The position numbers were made by a program, and so were the translations under genes. A DNA stretch of 64,000 nucleotides, from the NCBI GenBank assembly GCA_024278935.1, contig JAJRSF010000024.1:1-64000 (forward strand), given 5' to 3'. The notes beneath the pieces were generated by a model. That model had not been told where the DNA came from. It did not search any database and was given only the letters and a program-made list of their open reading frames with translations. Source of the DNA: Candidatus Zixiibacteriota bacterium (lineage in GTDB: Bacteria; Zixibacteria; MSB-5A5; GN15; FEB-12). Shown one piece after another: positions 50,934 through 60,734 of this stretch; position 1 is the stretch's first letter; the number at the start of each line of letters is the position of its first letter.

Positions 50934-53663
50934 TTATTTAAGCAGCATCATTTTTTTCATCTCAGCAAATTTCTCAGTTTCCATTTTATAGCAATAAATT
51001 CCCGACGCAACCCGATTGTTATATTGGTTAGTAGCATCCCAAGTTACCGTATGCAGACCTGCGTTCAAATCTGACTCGACCAATGTTTTGACATGCTGTC
51101 CGAGCATATTGAAAACAGAAATTGTCACAAACGAATTCTCAGGCAATCTAAACGAAATTTCGGTCGATGGATTAAACGGGTTTGGATAGTTCTGAATCAG
51201 TTCAAAGCCGGTTGGAATATTTGGTTCGTTATCATCTATATCAGTTGCGAGATATATCGTATTGTTGGCGTAAATATTTATACCGTTTGCTCGTGGGTCA
51301 GCCCAGCAGTACCAAGCTCTTCCGTTGTGTGCCGTTGAGAAAGGAGTTGCCATAAACTCCGGTGAATCATTTGATACTTTTTTGTTTAAACTTATCGCTA
51401 TAAACAGATCGTCAAAAATCTGGGAGTAAATTTCTTTTGAACCGTTTCGAGTATCAACCCAAGTAACGCTTATGTAGTCATTGTTGCTGACGGAGATATG
51501 AGCATCGACAGCATCGGAATCTTGTATATCCAAAATTTCAAAAGGTGCCGTGAGCTCGGTGCCATCGGATGAATACTCAGCGAGAAAGAGTCTTCGGTTT
51601 GTTTCGAGGGTACCATAGACAACAACGATATTACCATTTTGTTTGAGAGCAACAGAAATTTGTTCAATTACAAATCCATTAGTCGGGAAAGTTTTTTCAA
51701 AGGTTGCTCCTAAAGAACCATTGCTGAGATATTGGATTGATTTGAATTTTCTCGGTACGAGTTCTTTTTCAAGATAACTGATATAAAAATTTGAGGCATT
51801 ATCTACTGTGACTTGTAAATCGGTAATGGTGCTGTCGGTTAAATCATTTGAGATTAGAAAATCGGCACCATCTAGAGAACCATCAGTGGCAAGCCATTGA
51901 CCGTAGACTTGGTTTGTGCCATCTCTTTTATCCAGCCAAACAATAAGAGCTTTGCCATTTGAATTGATTGCTGCTTTTGTAGATTTTTTGAAATCAGTAG
52001 TAGAGCTATCAGAGACTAAAAATTCATTTTCAGAAAACAGACCAAATTCAGTACCAAACCGTGCGAAGATTCGTTGTCCTGAAACTGTGTTGATTACTCG
52101 GTTATCAACCCATGTGACAAGCGATTTCTTCTGTGTGATAGAGGCTGCTATTGCAGGCTCGGTCTGCAACGTTGCACCAACGTCCTGATTGACTTTGATA
52201 TTAGTGTAGAGACGGATCCCCGTGTTTGAAATAGTTTGGATATAAATATCACCGGCATCGTTGCGTCGGTCTTCAAAGACAATCAAATTGTACCAATCGG
52301 TCGAGACTGTCATTTGTGGATTAAGAGAGATAGCACCTATGGAATCGTCATTTGCTTTGAGTTCTTCAGGTAAGATTGCATTGTGGGTGTCATCAAAAAT
52401 ATTGAGAAAGATATCAGAGTTATCAATAGCAAATTCTGACCAGCTTATAATATGTTGATCTGTGGAATTAAAACAAAGAGATGGTTCCCATCGTCGTCCG
52501 GTTGCTGAACTGTTCATAACCAGTTTACTTCCGATCGGGATAAAAGCACTAGAGAAGTCCTGCATGTTGATATAGTTCTGCGGTCCAAACGATGCCCATA
52601 CTGCTGAAAGTTGATCGGCTCTGTCTTTGGCAAAGTTGAGATTCCAATTTATAAAGAGAGTATCTGCTGTTGAAATAAGTTGGTTGCTACCGACAAGTCC
52701 AGCAAGAGATGAGTATACTTGGAAGAACCCTTCCTGTCCTTCACGTTGGTCGATCCATCCGATGACAAAAGTATCGCCAGAGATGAAACTTACTTCGGGA
52801 GCGAACTGGTTGGAGGCATCAAACGGTGGTGGAACGATTGCAAATTCAGAACCGATTGCGGTTCCTGCTCCGTTAAAGAGTCGAGCATAAATATCTGCTC
52901 TGCTGTTTCGGTAATCTTCCCATGCGATAAGGAAATTGCCCGATGGGTCAATGTCGACTGATGGTACCCAATGGGAAGTGGAGCCACCATCAGCGTTTGC
53001 TGATGAAGGTCCAAATATTGAGACAGCCGTTTCATTGTATAGTCGATATTCAATCGTCGAACCTGCGATAGAGTAGTTTTCCCAAGCGATAGCAATTTTT
53101 CCACTCGGATAAACGGCAGCATCAAATGGTCCTGCAAAAGTCGCCCCAGCTGTATCGTTTACCAAAAATGTCGGAATATCAATTGTGAGGTCAGAGTTAT
53201 ATCTGCTGGCGTAGATAAGCCCTTCGGAACTGTTTCTGAAAAAGAGATACACTTTCCCCAAAGAATCTATCCGTGCAATAGGTTCTATAAAATCAGAACC
53301 GATTGGTGAAGATGCCACAAGTTGGTTGGTGCCGATAGGTTGACCAAGGGCATCATAGCGTTGCCAGAATATTTTATTACTTCCATTACGGTCATCATCG
53401 AAAATAACAAGCCAACTGCTGTCAATCAGAATCAGAGCGACTGAATTATCCTGTCTGAATTTGGATGGTGCCGTCGATAAAGATACCGCAAGATCAGAAA
53501 AACTGCTTAATAACGACTGGATGGAATTTACAGAATTATCTAAGATTCGACGGTTCTGTAAATCGAAATTTTGAAACCTATCAGCATGTTCGCTGTTTCT
53601 ATCAAAGCCAAAGGCAGAACCTGCCAGTATTATAGTTAACGCTAAAACAAAATATTTTTGCAT
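50934..53663 (-). CDS. Large secreted repeat protein with sorting tail
   Basis: 909 residues. Signal peptide (YFVLALTIILAGSAFGF) is followed by a long array of imperfect blades of about 50-60 residues with pattern WxDxRxxxxDIYxxxF...G..., e.g. FLIAWEDYRNSRADIYARLF, VIGWIDQREGQEGFFQVY, LIVFEDRRNDAGDIYIQTI and ISVTWVDTRNGSKEIYSQIF; this is likely a beta-propeller. The C-terminus has the FlgD-Ig-like sorting domain (NYPNPFNPSTEISFRLPEN, ASGIYCYKMET, KKMMLLK). No catalytic motif is evident. It abuts the CPBP gene with 1 nt between. Confidence 0.85.
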   Translation of the reverse strand: MQKYFVLALTIILAGSAFGFDRNSEHADRFQNFDLQNRRILDNSVNSIQSLLSSFSDLAVSLSTAPSKFRQDNSVALILIDSSWLVIFDDDRNGSNKIFWQRYDALGQPIGTNQLVASSPIGSDFIEPIARIDSLGKVYLFFRNSSEGLIYASRYNSDLTIDIPTFLVNDTAGATFAGPFDAAVYPSGKIAIAWENYSIAGSTIEYRLYNETAVSIFGPSSANADGGSTSHWVPSVDIDPSGNFLIAWEDYRNSRADIYARLFNGAGTAIGSEFAIVPPPFDASNQFAPEVSFISGDTFVIGWIDQREGQEGFFQVYSSLAGLVGSNQLISTADTLFINWNLNFAKDRADQLSAVWASFGPQNYINMQDFSSAFIPIGSKLVMNSSATGRRWEPSLCFNSTDQHIISWSEFAIDNSDIFLNIFDDTHNAILPEELKANDDSIGAISLNPQMTVSTDWYNLIVFEDRRNDAGDIYIQTISNTGIRLYTNIKVNQDVGATLQTEPAIAASITQKKSLVTWVDNRVINTVSGQRIFARFGTEFGLFSENEFLVSDSSTTDFKKSTKAAINSNGKALIVWLDKRDGTNQVYGQWLATDGSLDGADFLISNDLTDSTITDLQVTVDNASNFYISYLEKELVPRKFKSIQYLSNGSLGATFEKTFPTNGFVIEQISVALKQNGNIVVVYGTLETNRRLFLAEYSSDGTELTAPFEILDIQDSDAVDAHISVSNNDYISVTWVDTRNGSKEIYSQIFDDLFIAISLNKKVSNDSPEFMATPFSTAHNGRAWYCWADPRANGINIYANNTIYLATDIDDNEPNIPTGFELIQNYPNPFNPSTEISFRLPENSFVTISVFNMLGQHVKTLVESDLNAGLHTVTWDATNQYNNRVASGIYCYKMETEKFAEMKKMMLLK

Positions 53664-54003
53664 ACTTACCCCGTATTATCTATTTCCTATCTATAAATGC
53701 AAATAAAATGCCCTTTTGAAAAGAATTATTATAAAAAACGCAATATTAACGGCAAAATATTTTTCCTCGTAAATCACTGCCCTGTAGCTGTTTAATAAAA
53801 GTGGTTTTTGAGAGTGATTTCATACCAATATTATAACATAAATTAGTGTGAAATAGTTTTCATTATAAGGATAATATAATATCGCAATTTTTACACTTTT
53901 TACTGGAAAAGTAAGATATTTTGTGTAGCTTGAACAACTTAGGCAACTTATAGGCATAAATGTCGTAAAACAAGTAGGTAATAATGCCTTATATAATTGA
54001 AAG
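53664..54003. other. Divergent intergenic region, no gene seen
   Basis: About 340 bp of very AT-rich DNA between the divergent genes at 53663 and 54004. It should hold both promoters; I could not pick a convincing -35/-10 pair. A 70-codon minus-strand open frame (53820-54032) has no features. Confidence 0.5.
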
Positions 54004-56094
54004 ATGAACGTAATGATGCTCCAAGAGAACAATAATGCTCAACTGACCAGACAGTTGAGAACAAAAACCCATCCATGGGACGGCGATGTCGAAGACAGAC
54101 GCTCACGTATGGTATGGGTTTCTCTCCTCATTACCGCCTTTGTTTTACTTCTCTTTCAATCATCAAATGCTCAGAAAGTTATATTTTTCCCGGAACCGGA
54201 ATTTACCGAAGTTGAGGTTGTAGCTCCTGTCAATCAGCTCACAGATTCCGAACGCCGTGCCGCTGAAGATTATCAGGAAATAATGGAAAAATTAAGTTTT
54301 CTAATCCGGCATCATATAGAATATTTTTCAAATTATGAAGAATTTGAAGGTCGGAAATATCAGAACTTACTTTTGAAAATTCTTATCAGCCTTGAAAAAG
54401 GAAACTACTGTGGCGATGTACCCCGTCTTACTTCTGATTTAACGACTCTGAAAACATCATTAAAAAAAGAAGAGAAATATCTTGAAAATGATAGGTCTTT
54501 ACGAAAGTTATATAAAAACGTACGCACTTTACGGTCTGACTTAGATATGATTCAAGAGATGCTTGATGAGGAAATAGTTGATCAACTGGCTGACCATGAG
54601 TCATCACTTTCAGATATAAAAATATTTTTAAAACAATCTCACGATTTTGCAAAGCAAAAAGAAGAATATCAAATTGCGATGTATGAAATTCAGGAACTGC
54701 TGCAAACCGAAGTAAGTAATTTTTTAGTCATGAAAGAAAGCTTACAAATTAACTTTGATGAATCAAAGTTGGAAGAGCTACTTGAGGCTAAAGAGTTACA
54801 AGAAGAATTTGGTGAAATTATTGAAATGTTAGTAACGCTTAACTTAAAAGAACATGATATTACTTTTTTATTACATGACCTCGATGATTTGAGAGACCCC
54901 CCAGTTCCGCCGGTTCCACCTGTACGAGTACCATATCCTGAACGTCATTCCAGTGACTATGCGATATTCTCGAATCAATACAAAGATTCTATTTTAGTGA
55001 AATCATCGAAGGCTCCAATTATCATACAGAATAAGATTGGTAATGTTGAAATCGAAGGATGGAATAAAAATAAAATTTTAGCAGAGTATAGATACGAAGT
55101 TACTTCGGATACCGAAGAAGATTCCGAAGATTTTTTAGAATCTATAACTTTAGAGATAACGTCTGATAAGTCCGGTATTCATATATCAACCGGTTTTCCT
55201 GATTTGCACAATACAAAACGTCAGGTTTTACATAGTTCCATGGTTTTGTACGTTCCCCAAAGAAACAGGATAGATATAACCAATTCATTTGGTAGAACCG
55301 AGATCAGAGATATTCGTAATGATATAAATTTGCGTACCAAGAATTCAGACATTTTTGTAACTGATATTGACGGTAACGTTACTTCAGAGAGCAGACAAGG
55401 AAGCAGTTACTTTAGCGACATCCAAGGCAGTGTACAAATAGCCAGTAACCGTGGCAAAGTAACTTTGGAGGATCTGAGTTCAACAATCAATGTTTCTAAT
55501 TCTCATGCACCTATTTATCTGAATGACTGTGAGGGTGATGTTACTTTGACGAACTCTGCTGAAATTATAGTTACCGATCATACCGGTGATGTGTATATAC
55601 AAAATGAAAATGGTCAGACAACGGTTGAATCACTAGACGGTGACTTAACATTGTCCGGTTCTTATAAGCCTTTTAAAATTAGTAATGTAAATGGGTCAGT
55701 TAATATTGTAAATAAGAATGGTGCTGTCATGTTATCAGACATCACAGGTAAATCAGTTGTAATCAATGAAAGTGGTGTGATAAAAGCTCACAGTATGCAA
55801 GGTTCTATAGATTTCACAAACAATGGTGGCGGAATTTATTTTATCGCAAATGATGCTTTAGCCGGAAACTCTATCATACGTTCTGATTATGGGATGGTAA
55901 ATATTGTTTTATTGGATGAGTCGAATATACTGATGAAAGCCTCTACCGAAGGTGGTTCGATTATTAGTAATTTTGATGCTAAGACCAAAAAAGATGATTT
56001 CATATCTTCGACAACAATTGGTATTGGTAACAAGTCGAAAAAGCTTGAGGTTACAGGAATCAACGCCACGATAATTATCAAAGCTAGCGAATAA
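54004..56094 (+). CDS. Membrane-anchored coiled-coil protein with DUF4097-like beta-helix
   Basis: 696 residues. A 35-residue cytoplasmic lead with basic residues precedes one hydrophobic segment (MVWVSLLITAFVLLLFQSSNA). Then comes an acidic helical region of about 230 residues with coiled-coil character, a proline-rich break (PPVPPVPPVRVPYPERH) and, from about residue 320, a beta-repeat of DUF4097 type (IIIQNKIGNVEIEGWNKNKI, ...NDINLRTKNSDIFVTDIDGNVTSES..., YLNDCEGDVTLTNSAEIIVTDHTGDVYI). In FCB bacteria DUF4097 proteins are often encoded near an anti-sigma factor, but none is obvious here. A surface or periplasmic role is inferred. The terminal KASE-TAA is followed by a terminator. Confidence 0.72.
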   Translation: MNVMMLQENNNAQLTRQLRTKTHPWDGDVEDRRSRMVWVSLLITAFVLLLFQSSNAQKVIFFPEPEFTEVEVVAPVNQLTDSERRAAEDYQEIMEKLSFLIRHHIEYFSNYEEFEGRKYQNLLLKILISLEKGNYCGDVPRLTSDLTTLKTSLKKEEKYLENDRSLRKLYKNVRTLRSDLDMIQEMLDEEIVDQLADHESSLSDIKIFLKQSHDFAKQKEEYQIAMYEIQELLQTEVSNFLVMKESLQINFDESKLEELLEAKELQEEFGEIIEMLVTLNLKEHDITFLLHDLDDLRDPPVPPVPPVRVPYPERHSSDYAIFSNQYKDSILVKSSKAPIIIQNKIGNVEIEGWNKNKILAEYRYEVTSDTEEDSEDFLESITLEITSDKSGIHISTGFPDLHNTKRQVLHSSMVLYVPQRNRIDITNSFGRTEIRDIRNDINLRTKNSDIFVTDIDGNVTSESRQGSSYFSDIQGSVQIASNRGKVTLEDLSSTINVSNSHAPIYLNDCEGDVTLTNSAEIIVTDHTGDVYIQNENGQTTVESLDGDLTLSGSYKPFKISNVNGSVNIVNKNGAVMLSDITGKSVVINESGVIKAHSMQGSIDFTNNGGGIYFIANDALAGNSIIRSDYGMVNIVLLDESNILMKASTEGGSIISNFDAKTKKDDFISSTTIGIGNKSKKLEVTGINATIIIKASE

Positions 56095-56095
56095 A

Positions 56096-56121
56096 AAAAA
56101 CCGGTCTTTAAACCGGCTTTT
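56096..56121 (+). terminator. Terminator-like hairpin (bidirectional)
   Basis: CCGGT (56101-56105) and ACCGG (56112-56116) with flanking A's and T's, followed by TTTT. It lies between the converging genes ending at 56094 and 56144. Confidence 0.6.
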
Positions 56122-56143
56122 AAATAATCAATTAAATTTCAAA

Positions 56144-57457
56144 TCAAGTTGCTATACTATTTTCATGCTGTTCATTTATGGTAGCAAGTGATTCTTTTAT
56201 TTTCTTTTCAATATCCAAGATATAGGCATCGTCATGATAGACAACTGTCTTGAATTCTGAAAGATTTCTCAACTCTTGTAAAACAAGTTGGATTGTATTG
56301 ACACCGGTGATGATAACTTCAAGAGATGAATCCATCTTATTATTTTTATCAACAATAGTTCCTTTTGACAATGAAAATTCTAAAAGTTGCGTTCGCCCTA
56401 AAATAGTTGCGGCAGCATTATTAATATAATGATTGAAAGTCGCCGTTATTGTATTGACTGCTTCAAGTGATGCTTTTTCAATTTTTGATTGTGTGATTTC
56501 TTTTTGCATCGTGGCATTTTCTGAAAGCAAATTTTCGACTGTCATATATTGACGATAGAGCATTTTGTTTGCTTCAAGCAGAATTTCACTTGTAGAACCT
56601 ATTTCTATTTCCAAGAAACTTGCTTCATCAACAACTTTAGCAATAATACTTTCTTCAAGATCCTTCACTTGCTCAACGGATAATTTGAGATTTTTCCGTA
56701 TTATTTCCTTCTGTTCGATATTATACGCGGAATTATTATTCACCGTCAGTATCGAAAATTTTGCGGTCTTGTTGGCAAGTGCAATAATTTGTGGCAGAAG
56801 AAAATCTTTATCATCTTCATCAGGAGGGAAATTATTATGATGCTGTCCGACTGCACCTGTAATAACAGTTGGGATTTTCCACTGATCAAGCAGGAACTGT
56901 CCTACCCGAGCGTGGTTAGTACTCCAGCTATTTTCTTCAAGTTCAATAAGATGTTCACCTGATTCGGCTTGGTTCCAGATAGATTTGAATTTATCCGAGA
57001 ATGATTTTTCTAAAACTAATAGTCCAATATCATGTAAGATTCCGGCAATAAATGCCTCTTCAACTCGAGGATACCTGATAGCTTCAGCGATTGATCTTGC
57101 CGCAACGGCAACTTCTAGCGAGTGTCGCCAGAACCGAGTTCTGTCAATTGATGATTCCCATTTATCGGTCATGTCGTAAATCGAGGTTGATAATGTAAGG
57201 GCTGCGACTGCTCTAGTTCCGAGAGTCATCACCGCTTGGGAGACAGTTGTGATTTCACGACCTGCTCCATAAAATGGAGAGTTTACAATCCGAAGCATTT
57301 TGGCTGTCAAAGCCGGGTCGCGTGAGATTACATTTGCCAAGTCATTGGCGTTGGAGTTTTCATCTTTTAAAATTCTCAAAACTTCGGTTAAAGTTTGAGG
57401 AAGAGATGTAAGCTCTTTGTGGTCTTCAATAATTTTGTTATAAATATCAGTATTCAT
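56144..57457 (-). CDS. HDOD domain protein with C-terminal DHp-like helices
   Basis: 437 residues. Residues 10-210 are an HDOD domain: LTSLPQTLTEVLRILKDENSN, MLRIVNSPFYGAGREITTVSQAVMTLGTRAVAAL, FWRHSLEVAVAARSIAE, FIAGILHDIGLLVLE, VGQFLLDQWKIPTVITGAVGQHH. HDOD proteins are non-catalytic HD relatives in signalling. After a helical linker, residues from about 335 (TATFNHYINNAAATILGRTQLLEF) resemble the histidine-bearing DHp helix of sensor kinases, but no ATPase domain follows. Partner and output are unknown. Confidence 0.8.
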   Translation of the reverse strand: MNTDIYNKIIEDHKELTSLPQTLTEVLRILKDENSNANDLANVISRDPALTAKMLRIVNSPFYGAGREITTVSQAVMTLGTRAVAALTLSTSIYDMTDKWESSIDRTRFWRHSLEVAVAARSIAEAIRYPRVEEAFIAGILHDIGLLVLEKSFSDKFKSIWNQAESGEHLIELEENSWSTNHARVGQFLLDQWKIPTVITGAVGQHHNNFPPDEDDKDFLLPQIIALANKTAKFSILTVNNNSAYNIEQKEIIRKNLKLSVEQVKDLEESIIAKVVDEASFLEIEIGSTSEILLEANKMLYRQYMTVENLLSENATMQKEITQSKIEKASLEAVNTITATFNHYINNAAATILGRTQLLEFSLSKGTIVDKNNKMDSSLEVIITGVNTIQLVLQELRNLSEFKTVVYHDDAYILDIEKKIKESLATINEQHENSIAT

Positions 57458-57552
57458 GAGAAATCCTTTTCTTACTTAAGAATATCGGTATGAGACTGAT
57501 TTAGTTTACAATAATAGGTGAGATTAGGCCTATTTTCGTTATTTAGGAAAGG

Positions 57553-58488
57553 CTATTTATCAGATTCTGTGTCTGATGCTTGCAAAACAGATTTCAGTTT
57601 GAGTGAGGAAAATTTGTCAAATCCGGCACTCATGATTTCATCCTGAAAACCACATAAATCGGTGCTATCTGCTTCAAGCAGGGCTAGAGCGGCAGACAGT
57701 TTTAAACTACCTGTTGAAGTATGAAAAGTCTGGTATAAAATATCAATTGCGATATCTGTTTTTATTTTGCCTAAGATTTGACAACCTAATGAACTGACAA
57801 AACTATTTTGAGAGAATAAAGAATCGCCGAGTGATTCAGCAATATAAGTAGAGTCTAGTTTCAGAAGTGCTTCTGCGGCTGACATTCTTGCTCCGTAAAA
57901 ATCGTCACCAAGTTGGTGAATCAAAAGTTGGACAGATTCTAAGATTTTCATTTTCCCGGATGAAACCGCGGCTGATTTTCGCACCTGCCCGATTTCATCG
58001 TTGAAAGCAAACAGAACGGCATCATCGGCTTTGTTATCAGCAATATCTCCGACGGAACCAATCGCTTGGTCGCGAACCTGCCAACGAGAATGGTCAGCTA
58101 TTGCGATGAGTGCATCGACTGCCGATGAATCTTTGATGTCACCTAAAGCAGTGCAGACCCTTTGGACAATAAGTCCGTTCGGGTTTTTTAAAGATGTGAT
58201 AAGATATGGAACCGCACCTGCCCCTATTGCTTTGAAGATATTATTTACCGTTAATCTTTCACGGGCAGATTTTGTGTCGAGTTTATCAACTAAGATTGGG
58301 ACAATGACAGATCCTAAAGACGCTAACTCTTCAATGGTAGGTTTTACTAAGTCGCGATATTTTAGTTCGCCCGATGATGCTATGACAAAAAGTGAATCGA
58401 CTTGTTTTTTCAAAGTAGATTGTGCGGTACTATTTGTAGTTATAGATAAAACAAGAAGAAGTATCAGAAGTGAAACTTTATTTCTCAT
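57553..58488 (-). CDS. HEAT-repeat secreted protein
   Basis: 311 residues with a signal peptide (KVSLLILLLVLSITTNSTAQ). The remainder is a solenoid of HEAT repeats, e.g. VPYLITSLKNPNGLIVQRVCTALGDIKDSSAVDALIAIADHSRWQVRDQAIGSVGDIADNKADDAVLFAF. Such solenoids usually bind proteins. The start overlaps the end of the 26-residue-repeat gene by 11 nt, so the pair is co-translated and probably works together. No catalytic motif. Confidence 0.78.
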   Translation of the reverse strand: MRNKVSLLILLLVLSITTNSTAQSTLKKQVDSLFVIASSGELKYRDLVKPTIEELASLGSVIVPILVDKLDTKSARERLTVNNIFKAIGAGAVPYLITSLKNPNGLIVQRVCTALGDIKDSSAVDALIAIADHSRWQVRDQAIGSVGDIADNKADDAVLFAFNDEIGQVRKSAAVSSGKMKILESVQLLIHQLGDDFYGARMSAAEALLKLDSTYIAESLGDSLFSQNSFVSSLGCQILGKIKTDIAIDILYQTFHTSTGSLKLSAALALLEADSTDLCGFQDEIMSAGFDKFSSLKLKSVLQASDTESDK

Positions 58489-60415
58489 CTTTTACCTCAG
58501 TAGAATCTTTTTTAATCGTTTCAATATCTATTCCACCACCCCATTTGGAATTAGTTTTCCAATAGAAATTATCCTGACCATTGCCGAAATATTGGTCTGT
58601 ACCACTTAAGTCTATAAACAGTCCGATAGAACCAAAATCACGACGAGGGTTGCCGTAGCCTTGGGTGTTTTTCGGGTTCTTGATAAAATAGCGATCATCG
58701 CCCTCATTATCAATCAGCACCCCTGCCCCATTTGCTGAGCCAGCACCCTGTGATAAATCAGTAGCGGTATAGGTGTCGTTGCCGTGACGGTCTAAGATTA
58801 GTCCACAGGAATAGTCATGCCCGACTCCCTGCATCAGCCCTTTGCCGAAGTAGACATCGTTGCCGTACTCGTCGATAAGTCCGCCCAAAGTCATATGGGT
58901 TCCACATCCCTGACCATATTGAAAACAGTTGTAGCTATCGTTGCCTGATGAATCGTAAATAATTCCGAGTGACCACCAGTAGCTGGCAGCTTGGGCAAAG
59001 ATGTCGGAGTTGTAGGTGTCGTTTCCGTCAATATCTACTATTGCACCAATACCACCCGAAGCAAATGGACGAAGCCCGTAGCCGAAACCTTGTGAGAGAG
59101 ATAAGTAGTGGTCATCGTAGCGAAGAATATCTTTATATTTCCCACCTGCATAATACGAGTCGGCACCTTTGATATCAAAGATAGAACCGAGTCCTTCGAT
59201 AAACCCAAACCCTTGGGAAAATAGAGCAGCGTTATACATATCCCGCCCATCTTCATCAATGAGCAGTCCCAGTCCGAATGAACCGGCACCCTGTACGTGG
59301 GTGTCACCGTCGTAGCGGTCATCACCGGAGACATCGTAGAGCATACCCATCCCAAAGAAACCGGAACCGATAGAAAATGATTTTGCGTCGTATCGGTCGT
59401 TGCCCTCAAAATCAAATAGGAGTCCAACCGAAAGACAGCCTGAGCCTAGGGTGAAATCTGTTTGTGAGCGATAGCTGTCATTACCGCTTAGGTCGATGAT
59501 GATAGTTCCGTGGGGATTTTTTGGGTCGTAGGAAAGATCGTAAACATCATCGCCACCAAAGTCTAAAATAAATTTATAATCACCGGTGTAATAGTCATTA
59601 CCTGTTCCACCGATTTTCCATCCTGATTGACGACCTAGATATGCATCAAAATTTATATTGTCAGGAAGTTCGAAAGCATCGCTTAGAATTTTTGAAGCAG
59701 TCGTTGATTTTGATTTAAGGAGTCGACGTAAACTTTGTATTTCAAGCATCAGTTCATTGACCGAAGAAATACCTGCATCTATTATAGGGTCTTTGTCAAT
59801 CTTGATTCCGAATGCAACAAACTGTTCGATATACGCCTCTTCCACTTTTTCAAGTGAATCCATCGCTTCAACAGAAAGGAGTTCATCGGAAACTCTTTGG
59901 ACTAACAGTTCTTTGAATTCATGAGTCAAAAATTTCTTTTCATCTTTTGAAAGAAAAGCGAGTGACTTATCAATTGAACGAGGATAGATAACTTCGATAT
60001 AGGTTGCTGCTCTGGTTAAGAGTTGATTGAGAGTCATGTCGGTATAGTAGAGATTGTATTTTTTTTGTATTTCTGAAATATCAGCATAGTATGCTTTTTC
60101 ACGGCTGGTCTGGTTTTCTTTTTTCATATCGGCAAACAGATACGATGCAACCAAGCCGGGTTGTTTTTTGACATATGAACTTTTGAATTTATCAATGTAA
60201 GGAATCATGCCAAGAGGTTGCTGCATTAAGTCGGCGACTATTTGGAGGCGGAATGAATCCGGTTCGGTATAGTCGGTACGAAATGAAATATCTGACGGTT
60301 TTAAAGAAAGATATTCAGTCAGATGGTTCAGCCCGAATTGTTCCGGTTTTTCAGACTCTTGGGCGATGAGAGCAGGCGTTATAATGAGAAAAATTATGAT
60401 GATGAGTTTTGTCAT
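58478..60415 (-). CDS. Exported protein with tandem ~26-residue D-x-x-G-x-D-x-Y repeats
   Basis: About 645 residues from the ATG at 60415 (signal peptide KLIIIIFLIITPALIAQ); the frame is open to 60454 but this start places the signal peptide correctly. A helical N-terminal part of about 250 residues is followed by at least ten tandem units of about 26 residues with consensus G-x-L-x-D-x-x-G-x-D-x-Y ... Q-G-x-G, such as GLLFDFEGNDRYDAKSFSIG and GMLYDVSGDDRYDGDTHVQG. Asp/Gly-rich turns suggest calcium binding, by analogy with other Asp-rich repeat folds. Not recognised as a named family. Forms an operon with the HEAT gene. Confidence 0.8.
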   Translation of the reverse strand: MTKLIIIIFLIITPALIAQESEKPEQFGLNHLTEYLSLKPSDISFRTDYTEPDSFRLQIVADLMQQPLGMIPYIDKFKSSYVKKQPGLVASYLFADMKKENQTSREKAYYADISEIQKKYNLYYTDMTLNQLLTRAATYIEVIYPRSIDKSLAFLSKDEKKFLTHEFKELLVQRVSDELLSVEAMDSLEKVEEAYIEQFVAFGIKIDKDPIIDAGISSVNELMLEIQSLRRLLKSKSTTASKILSDAFELPDNINFDAYLGRQSGWKIGGTGNDYYTGDYKFILDFGGDDVYDLSYDPKNPHGTIIIDLSGNDSYRSQTDFTLGSGCLSVGLLFDFEGNDRYDAKSFSIGSGFFGMGMLYDVSGDDRYDGDTHVQGAGSFGLGLLIDEDGRDMYNAALFSQGFGFIEGLGSIFDIKGADSYYAGGKYKDILRYDDHYLSLSQGFGYGLRPFASGGIGAIVDIDGNDTYNSDIFAQAASYWWSLGIIYDSSGNDSYNCFQYGQGCGTHMTLGGLIDEYGNDVYFGKGLMQGVGHDYSCGLILDRHGNDTYTATDLSQGAGSANGAGVLIDNEGDDRYFIKNPKNTQGYGNPRRDFGSIGLFIDLSGTDQYFGNGQDNFYWKTNSKWGGGIDIETIKKDSTEVKDEK

Positions 60416-60567
60416 AGCTATAGTATATGGTTTCTTAGAGGTTATAATCAACAAAATTTCTTATTATTAGTATCGGAAAAAGAGTACAGAAAACTAAGAA
60501 AAATTTTGATTTATACTGACATACCTTGTCAGCCTTCTATCCTATATTGTTGACAATAAACTAATCC

Positions 60568-60597
60568 TAAACCATCCCTGCGGACGCAGGTAACCAG
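60568..60597 (-). repeat. Palindromic repeat, family B copy 1 (left terminal repeat of the GIY-YIG relic)
   Basis: 30 bp with core CCTGCGGACGCAGG. Its reverse complement matches 60735-60764 at 27 of 30 positions. It ends 5 nt before the ATG of the GIY-YIG relic. Confidence 0.85.
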
Positions 60598-60602
60598 AAC
60601 TT

Positions 60603-60724
60603 ATGCCAAAAGAATACTTTGTTTACATATTAGCCAGTAAAAAAAATGGAAAAGGGATTGGAAATTAGAGCTTATTGAAAATGATAATCCAAGATGGGAT
60701 GATTTGTACTTCGAGATTATATAA
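60603..60724 (+). pseudogene. GIY-YIG nuclease relic (internally deleted)
   Basis: The ATG at 60603 starts MPKEYFVYILASKKNG, the exact N-terminal form of small GIY-YIG (YhbQ-like) endonucleases. A different frame then resumes at about 60650 with KWKRDWKLELIENDNPRWDD and ends LYFEII-TAA at 60724, the exact C-terminal form. Normally these proteins have 85-95 residues; about 150 bp encoding the catalytic GIY...YIG...Arg/Glu core has been lost, probably between A-runs (AAAAAAAA at 60638-60645). Two inverted palindromic repeats flank it directly (60568-60597, 60735-60764). Confidence 0.85.
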
Positions 60725-60734
60725 TAAAGTAGTA

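Noticed and set aside
53820..54032. 70-codon minus-strand open frame in the divergent promoter region
   Set aside because: No recognisable features and it overlaps the start of the gene at 54004.
58001..58609. 202-codon plus-strand open frame opposite the HEAT gene
   Set aside because: Shadow of the HEAT repeat periodicity; no start site or homology.
60323..60553. 76-codon plus-strand open frame before the GIY-YIG relic, considered as a partner gene
   Set aside because: Overlaps the 5' end of the repeat-protein gene antisense and has no features.
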